DNA from: Halorientalis sp.
Lineage (GTDB): Archaea; Halobacteriota; Halobacteria; Halobacteriales; Haloarculaceae
DNA length: 64,000 nt
Assembly: GCF_028275115.1 (NCBI RefSeq)
Contig: NZ_JAQCNH010000029.1
Coordinates: 1 to 64,000 of the forward strand
Direction: 5' to 3'
A program made the position numbers and the translations under genes. The notes under the pieces are model-generated. The model saw only the letters and a list, made by a program, of their open reading frames with translations. It was not told the origin of the DNA and did no database searches. How positions within the stretch are numbered: position 1 is the stretch's first letter; each line of letters begins with the position of its first letter. Positions 19,770-27,333 of this stretch are shown piece by piece.

Positions 19770-20234
19770 ATGAGTAGCGATGTCGCGGGCATCTACGCAC
19801 GCGAATCGGAGTATCTCGACCGCTTCGTGCAGGTCGGGATTGCACAGGGTCGAGTCATCTCCGTCTCGTTCCCCGAAACCCCCGACGAGGGTGCCGAGGA
19901 CGAACACGAGCTCCTGGATCGGGTCGGCGCGTACCTGCAGGGGAGCGAGGAAACCTTCGAGAACGTTCAGGTTGCGCTGACCGTCCCGACCGACCAGCGA
20001 CAGGTGCTCGAGTCCGTCCGGGAGATTCCGTACGGACGGGACTCCTCGGTCGCGCAACTCACGCGGATGACGCCCGGACTGGACGACGAGAGCGACGCCG
20101 ACCTGCGGTCAGTTCAGGAGGCGCTCGCCGAGAACCCCGCACCGGTTTTCATCCCCGACCACCGCGTCCGCGACGGCCCCGGCACGACCCCGCGCGCGGT
20201 CGCCGACAAACTCCGGTCCGTCGAAGGTATCTGA
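19770..20234 (+). CDS. MGMT/Ogt-fold protein lacking the catalytic cysteine
   Basis: SVREIPYGRDSSVAQL...ALAENPAPVFIPDHRVRDGPG (PDHRV in place of PCHRV). Confidence 0.8.
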   Translation: MSSDVAGIYARESEYLDRFVQVGIAQGRVISVSFPETPDEGAEDEHELLDRVGAYLQGSEETFENVQVALTVPTDQRQVLESVREIPYGRDSSVAQLTRMTPGLDDESDADLRSVQEALAENPAPVFIPDHRVRDGPGTTPRAVADKLRSVEGI

Positions 20235-20260
20235 GTCCCGGTACCTCGCCGCCTGTCGAT

Positions 20261-20563
20261 TTGAGTTGCGTGCTGTTCCTCCGTGAACTCAGTTACCCCT
20301 GTCGTGTAGACAACAGGTCACAGTGGCGAACGAGCTATCGTGGCGAACGATTTTACACGACGTCACAGTGGGTTGTGGGAGCGGTTGCGGTCTCAAGGGT
20401 CATCACGGCGTCTGCGTCCGGCGACGTGGACCGCCTGTTCGTCGCCGATCACAGTACGCTGGCCAACTCCGTGGGCGAGGGAACTCCTACGAACGCGGGA
20501 CAGGCGCTGGCGGCCCGGACTGCCGAACGGATCGTCGAACGGTACCTCTGCCCTCTCTCGTAG
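20261..20563 (+). CDS. Hypothetical protein
   Basis: 100-aa ORF; weak support only. Confidence 0.3.
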   Translation: MSCVLFLRELSYPCRVDNRSQWRTSYRGERFYTTSQWVVGAVAVSRVITASASGDVDRLFVADHSTLANSVGEGTPTNAGQALAARTAERIVERYLCPLS

Positions 20564-20628
20564 CGGAGTGTGCCCGCCCGTGCGGAGCCATCAATAGTAT
20601 CATAGGCACGTGGTGCTATCTCCCGGCC

Positions 20629-21882
20629 GTGGTTGATGAACGTGTGTCTCGACGCCGGCTGCTCGCAGCGGTAGCCGTCTCCGGCTCGGTAACGGGCTGT
20701 ACTGGCTTGCTAGAGGGGGAGTCCGGAGCGACTCCGTCGGATGGCCCACCATCCGGGACGCCGACGGCAACCGAACGGGCGCCTCCGATGGACTCACCCG
20801 ACGCGGCCACCGGCGTCACGGTCACCGAGGTGTCGACCGGTCTCTCGAACCCCTGGGGGCTCGCCTTCCTCCCCGACGAGTCCGGCCTGCTGGTGACCGA
20901 GCAGGCCGGGCAGCTCCTGCTGACGGACGTGGAGAGCGGCGACCGAACCGCGCTGTCGGGGGTCCCGACGGTTCACGCTCGCGGCCAGGGTGGGCTGCTG
21001 GACGTGACGCTACACCCCAACTTCGACTCGAACCGACTCGTCTACCTCACCTATTCCGTCGCGGGTGAGGGCGGTTCGACCACACGGGTCGGTCGCGGGC
21101 GACTGGAGCGCGACCGGAGCCGGCTCGTCGACTTCGAACCGGTCTACACCGCCCGTCCGTTCGTCGAGTCGAACGGCCACTACGGCTCACGAGTGGTCTT
21201 CGATACCGAGGGGTATCTTTACGTCAGCGTCGGCGACCGGCAGTTCAAGAACTTCGGCCCGGACCACGTCGCACAGTCGCTGGACGACGACCTCGGGTCG
21301 GTGCTGCGACTCAAGGACGACGGGTCCGTTCCCGATTCGAACCCGTTCGTCGACGACCCGGACGCCTCGGACGCAGTGTTCACCTACGGCAACCGGAACC
21401 CGCAGGGACTCGCGATACACCCCGAGACGGGCGCGGTGTGGGAGACGGAGTACGGCGAGCGCGACGGCGACGAAATAAATATTCTCGAAGGTGGTGAAAA
21501 CTACGGCTGGCCAGTCGCGGACAACTCCTGTCGGTACGGTACCGACGACCCGGTCGGCGTCTCACACGGAGAGCGTGCGGACGTGGTCGCGCCGGTCTAC
21601 GGGTGGGCCTGCGGGAGCGGCGGGTTCCCGCCGAGCGGCACCACCTTCTACGACGGGAACGCGTTCCCCGAGTGGCGTGGCGACCTGTTCGTCGCCGGTC
21701 TGGCCAAGCAGTACCTCGCCCACTTCACGGTCGACGGTCGCGAGGTGACGGAGGTGGCGCCACTGCTGGCCGACAGCGGTCAGCGTATCCGTGACGTGAC
21801 AGTGTCGCCGGCCTCGGGTCACCTCTACGCGGCGGTCGATGCCGACAGCGCGCCGATATACCGTATCGAACCCGGCGAGTGA
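20629..21882 (+). CDS. PQQ-dependent sugar dehydrogenase (glucose/sorbosone dehydrogenase), lipoprotein
   Basis: GTG start; RRRLLAAVAVSGSVTGCTG; LSNPWGLAFLPDESGLLVTEQAGQL; YGNRNPQGLAIHPETGAVWETEYGERDGDEINILEGGENYGWP. Confidence 0.9.
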   Translation: MVDERVSRRRLLAAVAVSGSVTGCTGLLEGESGATPSDGPPSGTPTATERAPPMDSPDAATGVTVTEVSTGLSNPWGLAFLPDESGLLVTEQAGQLLLTDVESGDRTALSGVPTVHARGQGGLLDVTLHPNFDSNRLVYLTYSVAGEGGSTTRVGRGRLERDRSRLVDFEPVYTARPFVESNGHYGSRVVFDTEGYLYVSVGDRQFKNFGPDHVAQSLDDDLGSVLRLKDDGSVPDSNPFVDDPDASDAVFTYGNRNPQGLAIHPETGAVWETEYGERDGDEINILEGGENYGWPVADNSCRYGTDDPVGVSHGERADVVAPVYGWACGSGGFPPSGTTFYDGNAFPEWRGDLFVAGLAKQYLAHFTVDGREVTEVAPLLADSGQRIRDVTVSPASGHLYAAVDADSAPIYRIEPGE

Positions 21883-22172
21883 GTTCGAATCGGTCTCTCC
21901 CGGCCGGTTCCGTTCCCGTCCGGTTCGGTCGTGACCGTGCCTGCCTCGGTCGGAGTGTGTCCGAACTCCCAGCGACGGTTTCCCTGAATGTGGACGGGGC
22001 GGTACACCCGCCAGCCACGCCGGTAGTGTCCGTTTACTCCCCTTTGCGACTCAGTTCGAACTCGGGAGCGCTCGGTTCCGACATCAAATCGCCGCGTCTC
22101 ACAGATTAGCCCGACGGCGTCCGTACAGGTCGGTCACGGTGGTCCTCCGCCGTACCAAGCAGCGTCGTGACC

Positions 22173-23075
22173 TCACCCGCTACCGCCGACACGCTCTCCC
22201 CACTCGACGCCCAGCAGTTCGTGGACGACGAACTCCAGAGCGTTCACGAGGTAGTGGGCGACGAATACTACCAGAAAGCTCCCGGTGACGATGAACGCGC
22301 CGGCCAGCACGAAGCCGAGCGACCCGGTGACGACGACGCCAGCCCGACCCTGTGCGCCGTGGCCCAGCGCGAAGGCGAGCGAGGAGACAACCGCCAGCGC
22401 CCATACGGACGTCCCGAATCCGGCGGTGGTCGCGCCGACGACCGCCGCCCGGAAAATGAACTCTTCGACGCCCGCGATGATCGGGAGAACCACAAAGAGG
22501 AGCGCGACCCACCCGCCGGTCGACTCCGGTGCGAGCATCGACCGCAGGCGCTCGTCGTGTTCGACGCCCATCGCGTCGGCGCTGACCGCGCCAATCTCGT
22601 TGGCGGCGTACAGCGTGACGCCCAGCAGAACACCGGCCGCGAGTGCCGGGAGGCCAGTCGAGAGCGGCGCGTCGGTGACGCCGAACGCCGACGCTGGAAT
22701 CTCGAAGTACCACGCGCCCGCGAGCAGGAAACCGCCGAACAGCCCCTGCGTGAGCGCGACGTTGGCCAGCAACGTCCCGGTCGAGAGGGCGCCGGTGGCG
22801 GCGTCGGCACCCGAGTTCCGCCCGCCGGGTGTTCCGGTCGCCGCGAGTTCGCCGTTCGCTCGGAGCGGTCGCTCGTCGGCGCGGGAGTCAGTGTCAGCCT
22901 CCGGCGGGACGAACGTCGGAATCTCGTCGGCGCGTCGGCGGTCGGATGCGGAAGCAGTGCGGTCGGTGACTCCGGCCTCGTCGTCACGGACGACGCGCTG
23001 GGAGAGACGAGCAAGCGCGAGTAAGAGAGTGAGGACGACGCCCGTCAGTCCGACGAACGCACCCCACTGCGCCAC
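22173..23075 (-). CDS. CPBP family intramembrane metalloprotease
   Basis: Multi-TM; VEEFIFRAAVVG; FALGHGAQG motif region. Confidence 0.8.
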   Translation of the reverse strand: MAQWGAFVGLTGVVLTLLLALARLSQRVVRDDEAGVTDRTASASDRRRADEIPTFVPPEADTDSRADERPLRANGELAATGTPGGRNSGADAATGALSTGTLLANVALTQGLFGGFLLAGAWYFEIPASAFGVTDAPLSTGLPALAAGVLLGVTLYAANEIGAVSADAMGVEHDERLRSMLAPESTGGWVALLFVVLPIIAGVEEFIFRAAVVGATTAGFGTSVWALAVVSSLAFALGHGAQGRAGVVVTGSLGFVLAGAFIVTGSFLVVFVAHYLVNALEFVVHELLGVEWGERVGGSG

Positions 23076-23078
23076 GGC

Positions 23079-25208
23079 TTACTGAGGGCTCGGGCTTCCG
23101 CCGCTGCGACCGACTTCGCGCTGCTCTAGCGCCTTGCCGGTGATATTTTTCAGGCGGTTGACGAGGCCGTCTTTCTCGGGTTCACCCGCGAGAGCGACCT
23201 CCAGCACTTCGCTGATGTGGGAGACGGGGACGATTTCGATCATCTCCTCGTACTCCTCTTCGATCATCACGTCCTGCTCGTTGGCCTTGGGGATAATGAC
23301 CGTGTCGAGACCGGACTTGGCCGCGGCTTCGATCTTGTGCGTGACGCCACCGACAGGCAACACGTCACCCCGGACCGACAGAGAGCCGGTCATCGCGAGG
23401 TTCTGCTCGACGGGGACCTCTTCCAGTGCCGAGATGACCGCGGTCGCCACGGTGATTGAGGCGGAGTCGCCGTCGACGCCGCCTTCACCGGCCTGGACGA
23501 ACTGGATGTGAACGTCTCGTTCGGTGATGTCCTCGTCGGAGAACTTCTTGATGATTGCCGAGACGTTCTGGACGGCCTCCTGAGCCATCTCTTTGAGCTG
23601 GCCCGTGGCGATTACTTCGCCCGGACCCTGCGAGGGCGTGACTTCGGCCATGACGGGAAGAACGATACCGGAGTCCTCACCCATCACCGCCAACCCGTTG
23701 ACGCGGCCGATCACGTCGCCTTTGTTGACGGTGAGTTCGTAGTCTTTCCGTCGCTCGATGTAGTTGTCCGCGAGCTGCTGCTCGATGGAGCGACTGCGGC
23801 GTTTAGCCTGCAGCACGTCCTCGCGTTCGGTGTACTCCTTGTCCTCTGCGCGGGCGATGTCGCCAGCGACTCGCACCAGTCCACCGAGGTCACGCAGTTT
23901 CAGGGTGAGGTGTCCCTTCCGACCGGCGCGGCGGCGAGCTTCGAGGATGATCTCCTCGACGGCCTGCCGGTCGAAGTGGGGGAGTCGTCCGTCCTTCTCG
24001 ACTTCCTGTGCGATGAATCGGGTGTACTTCCGACGCATCTCGGCCTCGTCTTCGATGGTGTCGTCCATGTACACCTCGTACCCGTACCCCTTGATTCGAG
24101 AGCGCAGGGCTGGGTGCATGTTCTCCATCGCGTCGAGGTTCCCGGCCGCGATCATGATGAAATCGCAGGGGACGGCCTCGGTCTGGACCATCGCACCCGA
24201 GGAACGCTCGGACTGGCCCGTGATCGAGAATTTGCCCTCCTGAATCGCCGTCATCAGTTTCTGCTGACTGCGGATGTCGAGGGTGTTGATCTCGTCTACG
24301 AACAGGACGCCCTTGTTGGCCTTGTGGATCGCGCCGGGTTCGACGCGGTCGTGGCTGGGCGTCTCCATGCCGCCGGACTGGAACGGGTCGTGGCGGACGT
24401 CGCCCAGCAGTGCGCCGGCGTGTGCACCGGTCGCGTCCTCGAAGGGCGCGGTGTTTTGCTCGGCGTTGTTAACCAGCAGGTTCGGAATCATCGCGTCGTT
24501 GCCCCGCGAGCCGTACCGGAACGCGAGGTAGATGACACCGGCCGCCAGGATGCCCAGCAGGGGTTGCTGGACGATCAGCAGCGAGTAGCCGATGACGATT
24601 GCGATGATGATCCACATGAGGAAGCTACGCATCTGATTGCGCTTACGCGCTTCCTCCTTGTGGGCGTCGACGATCTGATCGCCTTTGCCGGCGGGCACAG
24701 TTCGAACCTTCGGTTCGTTACCGTCGTCGGGGTTGTGATAGACGAGGACGTCCTGCAGCTCCTCTTTGGGGAGCAACTGGCTCATCGCCTTGGCGAGCAT
24801 CGATTTTCCGGTCCCAGGTGAGCCGATCATCATGACGTGGCGACGCTGTTTTGCAGCCTTCTTCACCACATCACGGGCGTGGTCCTGTCCGATGACTTGG
24901 TCGACCAGTCGGTCCGGGACCTCGATGTCGTGGGTCGAGTCGATTTTGAGGCCGCCCAGGATGTCGTCCTCGGCGTTTTCCTCGTCGACCGGGGCGTCGA
25001 TCTCTACTTCACTGCCCAGGTCGTCGATACTACCATCGTTACCGTCGGGAATCCCAGGCTCCTCGCCGTCCCCATCGTCGTGGACGCTCTCGATGCCGTC
25101 GACATCGTCGATGTCGTCGACTACGTTGTCGAACGCGTCCGGGGACTCCTCAGCGGAGTCGGGCCCCCCGTCTTCGGGGTCGTCGTCGGTGTCCGTACTG
25201 TCGTTCAT
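23079..25208 (-). CDS. lonB: Membrane ATP-dependent protease LonB
   Basis: MIGSPGTGKSMLAKAMSQLLP Walker A; VLFVDEINTLD; two TM segments; GGVDGDSASITVATAVISALEEVPV Ser protease motif. Confidence 0.96.
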   Translation of the reverse strand: MNDSTDTDDDPEDGGPDSAEESPDAFDNVVDDIDDVDGIESVHDDGDGEEPGIPDGNDGSIDDLGSEVEIDAPVDEENAEDDILGGLKIDSTHDIEVPDRLVDQVIGQDHARDVVKKAAKQRRHVMMIGSPGTGKSMLAKAMSQLLPKEELQDVLVYHNPDDGNEPKVRTVPAGKGDQIVDAHKEEARKRNQMRSFLMWIIIAIVIGYSLLIVQQPLLGILAAGVIYLAFRYGSRGNDAMIPNLLVNNAEQNTAPFEDATGAHAGALLGDVRHDPFQSGGMETPSHDRVEPGAIHKANKGVLFVDEINTLDIRSQQKLMTAIQEGKFSITGQSERSSGAMVQTEAVPCDFIMIAAGNLDAMENMHPALRSRIKGYGYEVYMDDTIEDEAEMRRKYTRFIAQEVEKDGRLPHFDRQAVEEIILEARRRAGRKGHLTLKLRDLGGLVRVAGDIARAEDKEYTEREDVLQAKRRSRSIEQQLADNYIERRKDYELTVNKGDVIGRVNGLAVMGEDSGIVLPVMAEVTPSQGPGEVIATGQLKEMAQEAVQNVSAIIKKFSDEDITERDVHIQFVQAGEGGVDGDSASITVATAVISALEEVPVEQNLAMTGSLSVRGDVLPVGGVTHKIEAAAKSGLDTVIIPKANEQDVMIEEEYEEMIEIVPVSHISEVLEVALAGEPEKDGLVNRLKNITGKALEQREVGRSGGSPSPQ

Positions 25209-25375
25209 AGAATCGTTGCTGTTACTGAAATCGAAGGGCTGTCTACTGATATACTTTCTCCCCTATTCAGGCCAGTGAGAAGGACAAAACCGCAGGACAG
25301 CGGCGTCGTGTGCGGGTATTCAGAGTGGCGACGACGACTCGCGGATTTTATGCGACTGCCCACGTACGTACAGGT

Positions 25376-25909
25376 ATGGCACGGGGGTTTTACATCGGCC
25401 GCTTCCAGCCGTTCCACGATGGCCACCGGGAAATGACCGACCGTATCGCCGAGACGGTCGATGAAGTGGTCGTCGGTATCGGCAGCGCCGACGTCTCACA
25501 CACCGTCCGGAACCCGTTCACTGCAGGTGAACGAATCATGATGGTCTCTCGCGTCCTCGACGAAATAGACACGCAGACGTACGTCGTCCCCATCGAAGAC
25601 ATCGACCGCAACTCCGTCTGGGTGGCCCACATCCAGAGTATGGCCCCGGAGTTCGACGTCGCGTACTCGAACAACCCACTCGTCATCAGACTGTTCGAGG
25701 AAGCCGGCATCGAAGTCCGCCAGTCCGAGATGTACAACCGCGGAAATCTGAAGGGCTCGCGCATTCGGTCTCGGATGGTCGAGGGGAAAGACTGGGAGCA
25801 TCTCGTTCCCGGCGTCGTCGTCGAGGTACTCGACGAAATCGACGGGCTGGAGCGACTCCGCCGGATCGCGGACGAAGACGGCGACGACGCCACGGAGAAC
25901 GACCACTGA
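25376..25909 (+). CDS. Nicotinamide-nucleotide adenylyltransferase
   Basis: MARGFYIGRFQPFHDGHREM; NRGNLKGSRIRSRMVEG. Confidence 0.92.
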   Translation: MARGFYIGRFQPFHDGHREMTDRIAETVDEVVVGIGSADVSHTVRNPFTAGERIMMVSRVLDEIDTQTYVVPIEDIDRNSVWVAHIQSMAPEFDVAYSNNPLVIRLFEEAGIEVRQSEMYNRGNLKGSRIRSRMVEGKDWEHLVPGVVVEVLDEIDGLERLRRIADEDGDDATENDH

Positions 25910-25927
25910 CACCCACAGCCACACAGC

Positions 25928-26695
25928 ATGCTCACCCTCGCGACAGATTTCGGCTCGCCGTACCCCGCCGCGATGAAAGGCGTCGTCCTGCAGGAGTCGG
26001 ACGCTCGCCTCGTAGACGTCGCCCACGATTTCCCCCGTCAGGACGTGCGGACTGCGGCTTTCTGGCTTCGGGAGATTCTCCCCTGGTTCCCACCGGCCGT
26101 CCACCTGGTCGTCGTCGACCCTGGCGTGGGAACCGACCGGGCCGCCGTCGTCGTCCGCGCCGGCGATCACGCCCTCGTCGGTCCGGACAACGGCGTCCTC
26201 CTGCCGGCAGCCCGCCGGCTCGCGGACGAGAGCGACGGAATCGATTGCTTCGAGATCGACCTGGGCGACCCCGCGAGTTCGACGTTTCACGGGCGAGATG
26301 TGTTCGCGCCGGCGGCCGCGCTCGTCCACGAGACCGGCGTCGGCCGTGTCGAGACACGCGAGGAGTTCACACCGGCCGCGGACTGGGTGGACCTCACGTT
26401 CCCCGAACCGACGGTGGCGGACGACCGAGCGACCGGCGAGGTACTGGTCGTCGACGGCTTCGGCAACGCCATCACGAACGTTCCCGGCGACGTTCTCGCC
26501 GGTCGGTACGGCAGCACGGTGGCGGTCGACGGCGAGCCCGCGCCGGTAGAACCGACGTACGCCGCGGTCGATGCGGACCGGCGGCTGGTGACCGTCGGGA
26601 GTCACGAGAACGTCGAACTCGCAGTCAATCGTGGCCGCGGCGAGGCGGCGTTCGGCGTCGGTGTCGGCGACAGACTGACGCTCGAACTCAGTTAA
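25928..26695 (+). CDS. SAM hydroxide adenosyltransferase (DUF62)
   Basis: MLTLATDFGSPYPAAMKGV; VVVDPGVGTDRAAVVVR; VGPDNGVL; VDGFGNAITN. Confidence 0.9.
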   Translation: MLTLATDFGSPYPAAMKGVVLQESDARLVDVAHDFPRQDVRTAAFWLREILPWFPPAVHLVVVDPGVGTDRAAVVVRAGDHALVGPDNGVLLPAARRLADESDGIDCFEIDLGDPASSTFHGRDVFAPAAALVHETGVGRVETREEFTPAADWVDLTFPEPTVADDRATGEVLVVDGFGNAITNVPGDVLAGRYGSTVAVDGEPAPVEPTYAAVDADRRLVTVGSHENVELAVNRGRGEAAFGVGVGDRLTLELS

Positions 26696-27204
26696 TCCGT
26701 CTCTATCCGGTCGAGCAGGTCCGAGAGCGCCTGCTTGGCCACTCGTTCTTTCACCTCCGTTCGAGAGCCGTCGAACCGGTATCGCTGGACGGTCGTCGTC
26801 GACGCACCGCTCCCCCACGGCGCGGCGGAGGAGACGCCGACGAAGACAGTGCCCACTGGATGGTCCGCGCGGTCGCGCTCGGGACCGGCCACACCGGTGG
26901 TCGAGAGGCCCCATGTCGTGCCCGCGACGTCACGTGCCCCCTGTGCCATCTCGCGGCCGACTCGTTCCGAAACTGCGCTCTCGTCGTCGAGCGCTTCGCG
27001 GGCGACGCCCAGGACCTGTTGTTTCGCGTCGTAACTGTACGTCACGAACGAGCGGTCGAAGTACGCGCTGGACCCCGGCACGTCGGTCACGAGTGAGGCG
27101 ACCAGTCCGCCCGAACAGGACTCGGCGGCCGCCAACGTCTCACCGCGTCGCCCGAGCGCATCCCCGACGCGTGTCTCGATCAGTGGCTCCGTCCCGAACT
27201 GTCG
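26692..27204 (-). CDS. CinA family protein (NMN amidohydrolase-like)
   Basis: LAAAESCSGGLVASLVTDVPGSSAYFDRSFVTYSYDAKQQVLGV; GVAGPERD. Confidence 0.9.
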   Translation of the reverse strand, partial: RQFGTEPLIETRVGDALGRRGETLAAAESCSGGLVASLVTDVPGSSAYFDRSFVTYSYDAKQQVLGVAREALDDESAVSERVGREMAQGARDVAGTTWGLSTTGVAGPERDRADHPVGTVFVGVSSAAPWGSGASTTTVQRYRFDGSRTEVKERVAKQALSDLLDRIETD

Positions 27205-27314
27205 CATAGGCTGTAGACTCACCGGCCACGGAATTGAATCCCCGGGACGGACGAGCGTGACTGCGGCCAACCAGTTTTTTGGCTCGCCTAAACTTCGACG
27301 GATTTAACTGTGGA

Positions 27315-27328
27315 TTAGGTCACCCTAA
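27315..27328. promoter_or_regulatory. DtxR/IdeR-like palindrome
   Basis: TTAGGTCACCCTAA (TTAGGnnnnCCTAA), 5 bp upstream of ATG 27334. Confidence 0.5.
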
Positions 27329-27333
27329 AACTG

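Noticed and set aside
20323-20628. N-terminal extension of the sugar dehydrogenase ORF
   Set aside because: The lipobox signal sequence starts at GTG 20629; the upstream part is not protein-like
23508-24821. 437-aa + strand ORF
   Set aside because: Antisense to lonB; long open frames opposite GC-rich haloarchaeal genes are expected artefacts
25496-26914. 472-aa minus ORF
   Set aside because: Antisense to the NMN adenylyltransferase and DUF62 genes
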